Positions 26,200 through 34,856 of a stretch of DNA of 48,900 bases are shown here, in pieces; the first letter of the stretch is position 1; the number at the start of each line of letters is the position of its first letter. The DNA is taken from assembly GCA_016872875.1 (NCBI GenBank), contig VGYW01000004.1:1-48900 (forward strand), written 5' to 3'. The stretch is from Planctomycetota bacterium. Lineage in GTDB: Bacteria > Planctomycetota > PUPC01 > DSUN01. Under the pieces are notes generated by a model. That model was not told the DNA's origin, did not search any database, and was given only the letters and a program-made list of their open reading frames with translations. Made by a program: the position numbers and the translations under genes.

Positions 26200-27510
26200 G
26201 TGGGGCACGCCAGCGACGAGACGAGGCCGCTCCCCCCCGACCACACGGGCAGCTCGACCCCCACGCTGAGCCAGAAGCCCGACGAGCTGCCCGACGCGGC
26301 GGCGGGGGCTGATCCCTTCGCCCTCCCGCGCCCGTTCGGCGACGACTTCGAGCTCGTCGAGCGTATCGCCCAGGGCGGGATGGGCGAGGTCTACAAGGCC
26401 TGGCAGAAGAGCCTCAGCCGCCACGTCGCCCTCAAGCTCATCAAGCCCTCAGGCATCATCACCCACGAGGCCATCCAGCGCTTCCTCGTCGAAGCCCAGG
26501 CCGCCGCACGGCTCCGACACCCCAACATCGTCTCCGTCCACCACGTCGGCGTCCACCAGGGCCAGCACTTCTTCACGATGGACCTTGTGGACGGCTCGTC
26601 GCTGAGCGGCGTGCTGCGCGAGGGCAAGCTCCCCCTCGCCCAGCGGCTCGAGCTCCTGGAGAAAGTCGCCCGCGCCGTCCACTACGCCCACACCGAGCGA
26701 ATCGTCCACCGCGACCTCAAGCCCGGCAACATCCTCGTGGACACCCGCGGCGAGCCGCTCGTCACCGACTTCGGCCTCGCCAAGGACCTCGAGACCGACT
26801 TCAGCCTCTCCATGACCGGCGCCATCATGGGGACCCCCAGTTACATGTCCCCCGAGCAGGCCCGTGGCCGCTCGAAGCAGGCCGATGCCCGCAGCGACGT
26901 TTACTCCCTCGGCGCTATTCTGTACGAAGTGCTCATCGGGCATGCCCCCTTCCGGGCGGGCAACCTGCCCGAACTACTGTGGATGATCGTCGAGCAAGAA
27001 CCAGTACCTCCACGCCGCCTCGACCGCTCCATCCCCCGGGACATGGAGACCATCTGCCTCAAGGCGCTCTCCAAGGAGCCTTCCCGCCGCTACCCAACCG
27101 CCGCGGCGTTTGCCGATGATGTCTGTCGCTTCCGGCAGCAGCAACCGATAGCTGCTCGTCCAACCTCTGACTTCCCCGTGAGGGGTGTCTTCTCGTGCTT
27201 AGGCATCGGTGTCATCCTTGCGCTTACGTATGGCCTCGTCTATCTCTTCGCTTACGCCTCCGTAGAGCGCGGCACGTACGCCCAGGGGATTGCTCTGTCG
27301 TTCACTCTATGCGCCTTGCTGTACCTGCTCTTCGGTCTCTACCTGGGAACAGTGAGAAACGTCGTGCTGAAGGAAAGAGAACGGGAAACCGTGGCGAGAG
27401 ATGCGGTAAGGTTGCATGAGGACATCAGGGCGGTAAGATCCTACAAGGAGAGACGAGTAGCGAGCCATGCGGCGGAGAAAGCCCACGGTGAACACCGTGC
27501 AGCGAGGTGA
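26200..27510 (+). CDS. Membrane Ser/Thr protein kinase, PknB-like
   Basis: A 436-residue kinase with a GTG start at 26200 (GGGGAG seven bases upstream). The catalytic domain spans about residues 48-315: IAQGGMGEVYKA (Gly-rich loop), VALKLIKP (catalytic Lys), HRDLKPGNI (catalytic loop) and DFGLAKD (DFG) are all present, with an activation segment ending GTPSYMSPEQARG. Two membrane segments follow (about 326-352 and 361-381), then a charged tail of about 55 residues. There is no PASTA or TPR sensor part, which is unusual since many such kinases carry one. It stands alone; no phosphatase is nearby. Confidence 0.93.
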   Translation: MGHASDETRPLPPDHTGSSTPTLSQKPDELPDAAAGADPFALPRPFGDDFELVERIAQGGMGEVYKAWQKSLSRHVALKLIKPSGIITHEAIQRFLVEAQAAARLRHPNIVSVHHVGVHQGQHFFTMDLVDGSSLSGVLREGKLPLAQRLELLEKVARAVHYAHTERIVHRDLKPGNILVDTRGEPLVTDFGLAKDLETDFSLSMTGAIMGTPSYMSPEQARGRSKQADARSDVYSLGAILYEVLIGHAPFRAGNLPELLWMIVEQEPVPPRRLDRSIPRDMETICLKALSKEPSRRYPTAAAFADDVCRFRQQQPIAARPTSDFPVRGVFSCLGIGVILALTYGLVYLFAYASVERGTYAQGIALSFTLCALLYLLFGLYLGTVRNVVLKERERETVARDAVRLHEDIRAVRSYKERRVASHAAEKAHGEHRAAR

Positions 27511-28519
27511 GAGGCCGAGTGGCCCGACATGGGGCGACACCGCGACCGCAGACGCCTGTGTGACCAACGCGCCACTCGCGCTCGGGACCCTTGAGCAGCT
27601 CTCCTGCTCCCCGTGTCTACGTCGCGATCCCTGGCGGGCTTGGCGGCTCGGCGGCGGACGGAAGAGAGGTGTTCGGTGATCGGTGTTCGGTTCTCGTGTA
27701 CGGAAGAAGATGGCAGGGCCTGAGATTGGGGTTGTTATCCGCGCCCATCCGCGTAATCCGAGGTGGGAGTTGCCTCTTCTCTGCGGCCTCATGTGCCTCT
27801 GCGTGAGAAGTCGGTTTCGCGTTTCGGGTTTCGCGTTTCGGGTTTCGCGTTTCGCGTTCAGGATTCGGGGGGATTCGCGTGATTCGCGGTCAGAAGAGCT
27901 CTGCCACAGAGGCACAGAGGGCACAGAGAAGAGGGGTCTATGAGGAATGCAGGAAGGCAGGAGAAGAGCCCCCGGATGGCCAGAGCGCCCATACTGTATC
28001 ACCCCCGGGGGGAGAGAAGTGATACAGTATGGCGAGCGAGGCCGTGGAGCCGCCCGGATCGCCAAAGCGCCATACTGAATCACGTCGCAGCGGCGGGGGA
28101 GGTGATGCAGTATGGCTAGCGGGCGTCTGGTTTCCAAGACAACGGGGACGAGTCAAGTCGGGTATAGAGGAAGAGGCCTGTAGCTAGGAGCGGGGTTCCT
28201 ATCCGTGCTCATCCGTGCAATCCGTGGTGGGGTTTCTTCTTCACTGATGGCGGGCTTGGCGTCTTGGCGGTTCAGGAAGATGTCTCACCACAGAGGGCCC
28301 ATCGCGGCAAGCCGCAACCAAACGCGGAGGAAAAATCTTTCCGGAAAACAAGATTCTGCATGTTTGTAGCACAGAGGCCACACTGAGAAGGTAAACCGGC
28401 GGGGGCCGTGGGGAGGCGTGGCCGGGGCAGTTGACTTCGCGGCGTAGCGGCGGTAGAATGCCATCGAGAGCAGCGTCAGCGAAGGGAGCCAGGCGGTGAA
28501 CCGCAGCTGAAAAGGTCAA
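27511..28519. other. Repeat-rich gene-free stretch
   Basis: About 1 kb with no supportable gene. It contains several array types: ATCCGCG/ATCCGTG-like words (27738-27760, 28200-28225), TTTCGCGTTTCGGG runs (27814-27863), CACAGAGGCACAGAG runs (27908-27930) and a pair of diverged palindromes (27971-28130). Short ORFs here are not convincing. Confidence 0.7.
27971..28130. repeat. Tandem pair of diverged palindromic units
   Basis: Unit 1 has CCATACTGTATCAC (27989-28002) and its perfect inverse GTGATACAGTATGG (28019-28032). Unit 2 has CCATACTGAATCAC (28070-28083) and GTGATGCAGTATGG (28102-28115). Both units start with CCCGGAT and similar text, about 82 bases apart, so this looks like an old tandem duplication. 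Confidence 0.85.
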
Positions 28520-28988
28520 CGTGCCTGTCACGTTGGTCCCCCATCGCCCGAAGCGGGCGAGTGGTTGCTCGTCGTCGGCGTATGTGGGCCTCTCCCATCT
28601 GCGCCGATCCTGTTGGAGGGCCTGTGGCAGGCCCCCCAACCCCCCCTGGGCGGTCCGCAAGGGCGTCCGCTTCGGCCGGCGCTTGATGCCGCTGCAAAGC
28701 CACCATCGAGGGCGTCAGCAGGAAGCGGAGCGGCCAAGACAACCCCGCAAGGCCGCCCCCTCGCCGGATGGGCGCCATCGCGGCACACACGCACCCATCG
28801 TGCCCAGCGAAGCCCCTGGCAGAAGGGGCTCGAGCGGTCTCAGGCCAGTGCTTCTGTTGCGCGACAGACCTTGCCCCGCCAACCGGCCAACGCCGCCCAG
28901 CCCATAGAGGCACAAAGCCAGGCCTTGCGGGTGGACGCCTTGTGGTAGGGCGGCGACAAGCCGACCGGTCGTCAACGTGACAGGCACG
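28520..28988. mobile_element. Non-autonomous element with 16-bp perfect inverted ends
   Basis: Both ends carry CGTGCCTGTCACGTTG (28520-28535 and, inverse, 28973-28988). The 469-base interior has no credible transposase. The right end enters the 3' end of the neighbouring minus-strand membrane-protein gene, whose last residues and stop are made from the element. No target-site duplication is obvious. The end sequence resembles REP/Y1-transposase-linked motifs (family knowledge, not tested). Confidence 0.7.
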
Positions 28989-30063
28989 ATGAAGACGGCT
29001 GGCGCAGCCGCTCGTCGAAGAGGGGCGCAAGGGTGTCGGGCGGGGGATCGGGGGAGATGACGAGGAGCTTGAAGTTGGTCTCGCGGGCGAGGGCGGCGAG
29101 GTCGCGGAGCCTTCGGGCGAGGAGAGGCTCGGGGGAGGCCCAGACGACGTTGACGGTGCGGCGCGCGGCGGCACGGGGCACGGTCCTGGCCCTGAGGTAG
29201 TCGGCGAGGTCGGCGAGGAGGCCGCCCGCGGCGTCGGGGCGGGTGGCGACGAAACAGTAGCGGCCGAACCAGGCGGAGTCGAAGACGAAGTCGCTGGTGG
29301 GGAAGCCTTCGCCGGTGAAGAGGAGCTTCTTGAGGGGACGCCAGCGCCAGGGGCCGAACGCCCAGCGGTGGAGCTCGCCGGCGGGGATGGGGTCCTCTGG
29401 GCCGAGGTAGATGAAGGTCTCGCCCTTCCGCACCACGCCGGCCAGGTAGCGGCGCACGACGGCCGGGTCGGAGGTCTGGAGGTGGGCGGCGCGGGTCTTG
29501 CGGGAGAGGGCGTCAACTGCCCGGCCCGCGATGGGGATGGGCGGGAGGTAGCCGAGGGTGCGGTTGAAGCGGCTGAGGTAGTCGAAGCAGACGAGGGCGA
29601 GGGCGAGCCAGGGGACGATGCGCGCGAAGAAGAGGTTGAGGCGGTCGTAGGCGTCGGCGCGCAGGAGGTCGGCCTCGGGCAGGCGGCGCGCGACGGAGAC
29701 CTCGGCGTCCTCGGCGATGGCGCTGAGCTCGGGGCGCTTGAGCTTGGCGCTCTCATCGCGCTTCTGCTTGCCGGCGTCGCGGTAGGAGGGGCTGGGGACC
29801 CCCTTCGGGTCGCCGGGTTTGGGGACGTCGTCGCGGGGCAGGGACGCCCCGCCCACAGGGGAGCGATCTACTTCGATCTGGCTGATGTTGTGGGAGTTGA
29901 TCTTGGCCAGGATGAAGCCGAGGATCGAGAGCACCAGCGCCACCACGTAAGCCGTGGTTCTTCTTCGGCTCGTGGCGCAGGCGGCGAGCAGAAACAGCGC
30001 CATTCCCCACCCCACAATGGAGCCAATCCCCACCGCCCCGAAATAGCTGCACAGCTTATCCAT
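28972..30063 (-). CDS. Membrane protein of the DUF4159 locus, 3' end altered by an inserted element
   Basis: A 363-residue protein with three membrane segments (about residues 11-31, 37-54 and 147-163) and a soluble C-terminal half that includes TFIYLGPEDPIPAGELH and WASPEPLLARRLRDLA. I do not recognise a family. The last few residues (after RLRQPSSS) and the stop codon are encoded by the right end of the 28520-28988 element, so the original C-terminus may have been longer. It is the last gene of the TPR-Exb-DUF4159 locus. The ATG at 30063 has only weak purine spacing before it. Confidence 0.65.
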   Translation of the reverse strand: MDKLCSYFGAVGIGSIVGWGMALFLLAACATSRRRTTAYVVALVLSILGFILAKINSHNISQIEVDRSPVGGASLPRDDVPKPGDPKGVPSPSYRDAGKQKRDESAKLKRPELSAIAEDAEVSVARRLPEADLLRADAYDRLNLFFARIVPWLALALVCFDYLSRFNRTLGYLPPIPIAGRAVDALSRKTRAAHLQTSDPAVVRRYLAGVVRKGETFIYLGPEDPIPAGELHRWAFGPWRWRPLKKLLFTGEGFPTSDFVFDSAWFGRYCFVATRPDAAGGLLADLADYLRARTVPRAAARRTVNVVWASPEPLLARRLRDLAALARETNFKLLVISPDPPPDTLAPLFDERLRQPSSSCLSR

Positions 30064-30094
30064 CGCTTCCCATCACTCCCGCTCGCCCCTTGCT

Positions 30095-30181
30095 TGTCTC
30101 GCTCCCACGCTCCGCGTCGCGCACACGGGACGCGGAGCGTCCCGCCGCCTGCGTTCCCACGCAGAGCGTGGGAACGAGAGG
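30095..30181. repeat. REP-like palindrome
   Basis: Two nested inverted words: CGCTCCCACGCTCCGCGTC and GACGCGGAGCG on the left and TTCCCACGCAGAGCGTGGG on the right. Similar 'GTTCCCACGCTCTGCGTGGGAACG' sequences occur in many Gram-negative genomes (family knowledge). Confidence 0.6.
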
Positions 30182-30185
30182 GCTT

Positions 30186-30264
<79 letters not shown>

Positions 30265-30272
<8 letters not shown>

Positions 30273-31827
30273 TGTACTTCCTCGTGGCTTCGAGGTAGTG
30301 GGTGAAGGCGTAGTAGGTGATGTTGATTCCCATCTGGAAGGCGCCCTTGGCGAGGTCGGGGGCGAGGCCGGAGTGGCCGGTCTTCCAGGCGTCGTTGATG
30401 TCGCCGGGATGGTAGAAGATGACCCACCGCCCCTTGTGCTTGACGCCGAGGGCGTCCATGCCGCCGTGGTGCCAGAGGGGCGGGGCGCCGTTGGGGAAGA
30501 CGTAGGGCATCTGGAAGATGGGGTCGTCGTCGGAGATGGGCACGAGGCGCTTGTCGGGGAAGAGGGCCTTGGCGAAGCTGCGGAAGTCCCCGTTCCATTG
30601 CGGGCTGCCGGCGTCGGCGAACAGCATGCCGCCGTCGAGGAGGTACTCGCGGAGCGTCGCCTGGTCTGCGGGAGGGACGTAGAGGCGGCCCGAGCCGGTC
30701 ATGTAGACGAAGGGCGGGGCGTAGCCCTTGGTGTACTTGCGGAGGAGGCGGATGGGGTGGCTCTCGGAGCGGAGCGCGACCCTGAAGCCGGTGACGCGGC
30801 GGAACTCCTGGAGGAAGTTGATGTCGGCGCGGGTGCGCGGGTCCATGCCGTCGTCCCAGCCCTCGCCGTCGTATTCGAGTCGGATGAAGCGGATAGGCTC
30901 GCGGCCTGTGCCGTCGGGCCAGCCGCGGGTCTTTCCGCCGCCCGCGCCCATCTTGCCGTGGACGGCGCCGGGGTCGGTGACGTACTGGAGCTCCGTCAAC
31001 TCCCGCACTTGGCGCAGGTTGTCCGAGTCATCGAGGTCGGGCACGTGGAAGTAGATGGCGGAGTTGGGGTTGAGGACGAAGCGTTTCTTCTTCTTTGGGC
31101 GGCGCTGGACGGCTGTGACGACGGCGACGGAGGGCCTGCCGCTGCCGAAGGGGATGAGGTAGTCGCGCACGCAGCCGTAGGCCTCGAGGAGGAGCGGGAC
31201 GACGATGACGGCGAGGTGGGTGGCCACGCTCGTGATGAGGCTCTTGCGATAGGGCGGGTCGTAGCCGTGGGTGCGGATGTTCTCAACTATGCGGTCGCCC
31301 AGGAGCGGCTCGGGGGGCGCGGCGCCGGTGTAGGCGGCGACGGCGACTCGGCGGAGGGCGGTGACGTGGAGCGCGGCGAAGGCCACCAGCGCACAAAGGG
31401 CGGGCCAGAGGTATTGCCAGCGCCAGCCCATCACCGCCATCGCGCTCGGGGCGTAGCCCTCGGGACTCGTGCGGGCCACGCAGGCCGCATCAGTGACCCG
31501 CCAGACCACGTAGGCGTAGAGGACGGCGAGGGCGTAGACGGCGATGCAGGCCTTGCGCAGGAGGGCGAGCGCCCAGGGCCGCCGCACGAGGCCCAGCAGG
31601 CTGGCCGCGAGCAGGCAGGCCGCCCCCACGCCGCAGACGACCGCGAAAAACGAGACGAGGCCGGGGATTGCCGCCGCCCTGAATGCCTGCTCAAAGGCCC
31701 GCTGTTCAGCCATCCTCGCGCGGCAGAGCCACGGGAGGATGACGGCGTAGTGCGCCAGCACGCCCGCGGCGATGCCGAAGGGGAGGGAGAGAATCGCGGG
31801 CAGCAGATGATACGAGGTTCGCCGCAT
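30265..31827 (-). CDS. DUF4159 membrane protein
   Basis: A 520-residue protein. The N-terminal part has about four to five membrane segments (roughly 7-31, 45-70, 82-106, 125-147, 190-212). The soluble C-terminal part (about 300-520) is a DUF4159 domain: RFIRLEYDGEGWDDGMD, then YMTGSGRLYVPP, LLDGGMLFADAGSP and the conserved FYHPGDINDAWK near the end. DUF4159 proteins are found beside ExbB/ExbD and TPR genes in planctomycetes; their biochemistry is unknown, but the 'GGFLFVDD'-like text and location suggest an envelope role. The start at 31827 has a weak purine run (GAAGAAC). The stop lies in a repeat array (30186-30272). Confidence 0.82.
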
Positions 31828-31840
31828 GTTCTTCGTTGAT

Positions 31841-31927
31841 GCGTGCCGCGTGCCACGTCCCGCGTGCCCAGAGGGAAGCGGCGGTTGGGGTCTTCTCTGG
31901 GCACGCGGGACGGGGCACGCGGCACGT
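31841..31927. repeat. CACGCG-type inverted array
   Basis: The left arm has GCGTGCCGCGTGCCACG (31841-31857) and the right arm GGGGCACGCGGCACGTC (31912-31928). The core contains TCTTCTC (31891-31897). It sits between the TonB-like stub and the DUF4159 start. Confidence 0.85.
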
Positions 31928-32338
31928 CTACTTGTTTGTCTCATCAATCGAGATGCCGAGGTCGTCGGGCTGCTTGGGGATTTCGCCCTTCTTGGGGAGC
32001 TCGGTGATCTCCTTGACCACGGGCGCCTTCTTGCGGGGGTCGTCGGGGGCCTTGGCCTCCTTGGGCTCGGGGCGCGGCGGCTCGGGCGTTGGGACGGAGA
32101 CCCTGGGCTTGGGGGCCTGCTCCTGGGTCTTCGCAGCCTCGAGTTGGGCGGCCCGGCGGGCCGCGGCGCCCTCGGGGTCAATCCAGCGGTCGCGGATGTA
32201 GCCGATGGAGGTGGCGGCCGTGGCCACGATGTGGATGGCCACGGCGACGAGGAAGTACCAGGCCACTCTGGTCTTCGAGAAGCCGGTGAGCAACTTGTCG
32301 GGCGAGTGCTTGAGGATGTCCTGCGGGTCACTTGGCAT
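31928..32338 (-). CDS. TonB-like protein with one membrane segment and a Pro-rich tail
   Basis: A 136-residue protein with a membrane helix (about 25-46) and a tail rich in Pro, Lys and Glu (PKPRVSVPTPEPPRPEPKEA). This fits the N-terminal half of TonB or TolA-like energy transducers, which cross the periplasm and pass proton-motive force from ExbB/ExbD to outer-membrane receptors. The usual C-terminal TonB domain is missing; the tail ends in DDLGISIDETNK. It may be a short TonB-like partner of the ExbB-ExbD pair. The start has AGGAGA eight bases upstream. Confidence 0.6.
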   Translation of the reverse strand: MPSDPQDILKHSPDKLLTGFSKTRVAWYFLVAVAIHIVATAATSIGYIRDRWIDPEGAAARRAAQLEAAKTQEQAPKPRVSVPTPEPPRPEPKEAKAPDDPRKKAPVVKEITELPKKGEIPKQPDDLGISIDETNK

Positions 32339-32370
32339 GGCGGGTCTCCTGGGTTCCTGGGGCTTCTGCC

Positions 32371-32518
32371 GCCCCCTGCGGGGGCTGGGGTGGCGCCAAC
32401 GCCGTGTCCCACGGGCTTACGCCCGTGGCTATCGAGCTATCGCCCCCTGCGGGGGCTGGGCCGGCGGGCCCTGCGGCCGACGGCGGCAACAGCAATGTCG
32501 CCCCTTGCGGGGGCTGGG
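32371..32518. repeat. Three copies of a GC-rich hairpin word
   Basis: GCCCCCTGCGGGGGCTGGG occurs at 32371-32389 and 32442-32460, and a one-base variant at 32500-32518. Each forms a strong hairpin. Between the first two lies another palindrome, CCACGGGCTTACGCCCGTGG (32409-32428). This fills the 226-base gap between the TonB-like gene and the second ExbD gene. Confidence 0.85.
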
Positions 32519-32564
32519 CCGGCGTCAACGCGGGGAGTTGGCGCGGTGCGTTCATGTCTCATTC

Positions 32565-32990
32565 TCACTTCTTCCTGTCGTCGCGTTCGCCGATGGCGGC
32601 GACGATGCCGCCGCCGCGCGCGATGGCGTCGAGGACCGGCTCGAAGACCTCGCGGCCGACGGCGCGGTCGCAGCGGAAGAGGACCACTCTGGCCTCCGTG
32701 GTGCGGGCGTTGCGCAGCAGGCCGGGCAGCTCGGCCTCGACCGAGAGCGCGTCGGGCACGCGGCGGCCCTGGACGTATATCTGGCCGCGCGAGTCGATCG
32801 AGACGGCTGTGTTGCTCTCGCGGAGGCGGTCCAGGTTGGGCGCGGTGGGGGGCTTCACCGGGATGCCGGCCTCGCGCGCGAAGTTGCTGCAAATCATGAA
32901 GAAGATGATGAGCTGGAAGGCGATGTCGGCCATGCTCGCCACGGGGATGACGATTCTGGCGCGGCGGCGGCGCTTGCGCGGGCGCTTCAT
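32565..32990 (-). CDS. exbD: ExbD/TolR-family protein (second copy)
   Basis: A 141-residue protein with one membrane helix (about residues 21-38: ADIAFQLIIFFMICSNF) after a basic N-terminus, and a periplasmic C-terminal domain with GGGIVAAIGE at the end. The membrane helix carries the Asp (ADIAFQL, Asp22) used for proton coupling in this family. It overlaps the first ExbD gene by four bases, so the two are co-translated. GGAGG is six bases before the start. Confidence 0.9.
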   Translation of the reverse strand: MKRPRKRRRRARIVIPVASMADIAFQLIIFFMICSNFAREAGIPVKPPTAPNLDRLRESNTAVSIDSRGQIYVQGRRVPDALSVEAELPGLLRNARTTEARVVLFRCDRAVGREVFEPVLDAIARGGGIVAAIGERDDRKK

Positions 32991-33400
32991 TGGCCGCCTC
33001 CCGTCTCCCGCACGATGCAGATGGTGCCGCCCGCCTGGGTGATGCTGGCCATCACCTCGAAGTAGTCCTGGTACTCCACCCGGCCGGCGGATTCGAGGAT
33101 GACCACCTTGTCCTGTCCCGTGCGGTCGGCGAGCTTGAGTGCGGCGAGCTCGCGGCGGAGACGCGGGAGGTCCACCTCCGCGTCGTTGAGGGTGAGCCTG
33201 CCGTCGCGCAGGCAGACGGTGGTGGTCTTCTTCTCCTGCTTCTCGGAGCGCTCGCCGGAGGGGAACTCGGTGAGGAGGCCCCGCGTGGCCACGAGCGTGG
33301 TGGTGAGGATGAAGAAGATGATAAGGAGGAAGGCGATGTCGGAGAACGACGACACCGGGATGTCGTCAACCCCCATATGTGCCTTCTGGCGGCGAGCCAT
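32987..33400 (-). CDS. exbD: ExbD/TolR-family protein (first copy)
   Basis: A 137-residue protein: basic N-terminus, membrane helix (SFSDIAFLLIIFFILTTTL, about residues 18-36, with the conserved Asp), then a periplasmic domain with YQDYFEVMASITQAGGTI at the end. Two adjacent ExbD genes with one ExbB are typical of planctomycete gene clusters. It ends inside an ATGA overlap with the second copy. Confidence 0.9.
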   Translation of the reverse strand: MARRQKAHMGVDDIPVSSFSDIAFLLIIFFILTTTLVATRGLLTEFPSGERSEKQEKKTTTVCLRDGRLTLNDAEVDLPRLRRELAALKLADRTGQDKVVILESAGRVEYQDYFEVMASITQAGGTICIVRETGGGQ

Positions 33401-33436
33401 GGAACAGTGCCTTGCTAGAGTCTGGTAAACGGGGCA

Positions 33437-33537
33437 CGGGATGGGTGGATGAATGGATGTATGGATGAATGCAAGAGCAAGCGGGCTGCTTGGCCTGTTC
33501 TTTCACCCATCCATTCATCCACCCATCCATTCATCCT
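33437..33537. repeat. ATGGATGA-type inverted array (copy 1)
   Basis: The left arm has GGGTGGATGAATGGATG units (33440-33471), the right arm CCATCCATTCATCCACC units (33507-33537), and the core is about 33 bases and contains TGCAAGAGC. It lies between the ExbB and first ExbD genes. Confidence 0.9.
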
Positions 33538-33545
33538 CTCCTCGG

Positions 33546-34193
33546 TCACTGCCTCACTCCGGCTCTCGTGGCAATCAGGTCGAGGAGCTCGGAGGAGGCT
33601 TCGTCAATCTCGAGCTCGATGCGGTTGGACATTGCGGTGAAGATGTTGTAGGGGATGACGGCGGCGAGGGCGATGAGGAGTCCCGCCGCGGTGGTGATGA
33701 GTGCCTCGGCGATGCCGGAGGCCACGCCGCTGGCCTCGACGCCCGCGGCGGAGAGCGCGCCGAACGACGTGATCATGCCCGTCACGGTGCCCGTCATGCC
33801 GAAGAGCGGGGCGGCGCTGCCGACGGTGGTGAGGACGGTGAAGCGCTTCTCGACGGCGTTCATTGCGTGCTGGGTGTAGTCGCCCATCGCCTTCTCCATG
33901 ATGGCGAGGAGCGATTCGACGCGGGAGGCGAGCGGGTGGTGCTTGGCGTAGGACTGTAGGCCCGCGAGGAGGACGGCTGCGACTGGGCTGGGCGTGGTGG
34001 CGCAGAGCGCCGCCGCCTCGTCCACCCGCTCCTCCTCGATCATGTCCAGCACCTTGGCGCGCAGCGCGCGGGTGTCGGTCTTGTTGTGCCGGTAGAAGGC
34101 CAGGCCGCGGTCAATCAGCACCGCGATCGTGAAGATGCTGCACAGCAGCAGCGGCACCATCATCGTGCCGCCGTCAATGAGCAACTGCAACAT
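33546..34193 (-). CDS. exbB: MotA/TolQ/ExbB proton-channel family protein
   Basis: A 215-residue protein. The start at 34193 (MLQLLIDGG) has AGGAG about 11 bases upstream; longer starts would run through the ATGGATGA array. Three membrane segments fit the family (about 11-29, 106-133, 156-183). The conserved stretch TVGSAAPLFGMTGTVTGMI precedes the third segment. With the two ExbD proteins downstream it should form an inner-membrane proton channel that powers movement or transport at the outer membrane. Confidence 0.9.
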   Translation of the reverse strand: MLQLLIDGGTMMVPLLLCSIFTIAVLIDRGLAFYRHNKTDTRALRAKVLDMIEEERVDEAAALCATTPSPVAAVLLAGLQSYAKHHPLASRVESLLAIMEKAMGDYTQHAMNAVEKRFTVLTTVGSAAPLFGMTGTVTGMITSFGALSAAGVEASGVASGIAEALITTAAGLLIALAAVIPYNIFTAMSNRIELEIDEASSELLDLIATRAGVRQ

Positions 34194-34218
34194 AGGGAGC
34201 GTTCTCCTGTTTGTCAGG

Positions 34219-34311
34219 GGAGGATGAATGGATGAATGGATGGGTGGATGGATGTCAGAATCGAGGCACTGGTCTTGCATTCATCCAAGCATCCATTCAT
34301 CCATTCATCCC
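34219..34311. repeat. ATGGATGA-type inverted array (copy 2)
   Basis: The left arm has GGATGAATGGATGAATGG units (34222-34251) and the right arm CATCCATTCATCCATTC units (34287-34308). The core carries TCTTGCATTC, a variant of the TGCAAGA word of copy 1 on the other strand. It separates the ExbB start from the stop of the next gene. Confidence 0.9.
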
Positions 34312-34312
34312 C

Positions 34313-34735
34313 TCATTCGGTGGTGCGGTCTGCCAGTATCTGGGCCAGCAGTTGATAGCCCTCGACCGGGGGCATTCGGAGGCCGCGGGCGTGGTGGTGC
34401 TGCGCCGGGGCCAGGACCAGCTCGCCGGTGACGGGGTTGTAGGTGCTCTCCTGAAGGCGGGAGAAGGGGATACGCTCAGTGTGGGGCCGCGGCCCGTGGG
34501 CCACGAGGGCCAGCTCGCGGCGCAGCGCGAAGGCCCACAGCCGGCCTGGGCCGAGCCAGCTCCCTACGTCCACGCGGCTATCTGTCCTCACGGCGAGGAA
34601 CACCTCCTCGGCTCCGAGGAAGTCCTCGGCCAACTGCCGCTCGGCCCTGGACATGGCGGCGAACGCCCCGCCCGGGCTTTCGAGCCGGGTGGTGAGCGCA
34701 GAGGGGAGCTCGGTGGTAAGCATGGAGGCGGTCAT
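34313..34735 (-). CDS. Small protein of the TPR-Exb locus, unknown function
   Basis: A 140-residue protein without signal peptide or membrane segment. It contains RTDSRVDVGSWLGPGRLWAF and ALVAHGPRPHTERIPFSRLQ, and a His-rich stretch (APAQHHHARGLRM). I do not recognise a family. It lies between the giant TPR gene and the ExbB gene in the same orientation. The pattern (a short fold that reads like a PH-type or Tudor-like 'RLWAFALRRELALVA' strand) is only suggestive. Confidence 0.6.
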   Translation of the reverse strand: MTASMLTTELPSALTTRLESPGGAFAAMSRAERQLAEDFLGAEEVFLAVRTDSRVDVGSWLGPGRLWAFALRRELALVAHGPRPHTERIPFSRLQESTYNPVTGELVLAPAQHHHARGLRMPPVEGYQLLAQILADRTTE

Positions 34736-34746
34736 CTGCCATGAGG

Positions 34747-34856
34747 CATTTTCGATTTTCGATTTTTGATTGAAGTCGAAAGCCTGGGGCTCAGGCCCGC
34801 AGCGCGACCGAGAGGAGATCGAAAATCGAAAATCAAAAATCGTAAATCAGAAATCG
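34747..34856. repeat. AAAATCG-type inverted array
   Basis: The left arm reads CATTTTCGATTTTCGATTT (34747 onward); the right arm (34817-34855) has GAAAATCGAAAATC units. The core contains CCTGGGGCTCAGGCCC. The right end lies one to two bases from the stop codon of the giant TPR gene, so it follows that gene on its strand. Confidence 0.9.

Noticed and set aside
28565..28948. Short ORFs inside the 469-bp element considered as a transposase
   Set aside because: No catalytic motif, no ribosome binding site, and composition looks non-coding.
33437..34311. ATGGATGA arrays considered as a CRISPR
   Set aside because: Units are 4-8 bases, contiguous and without unique spacers; no Cas gene is nearby.
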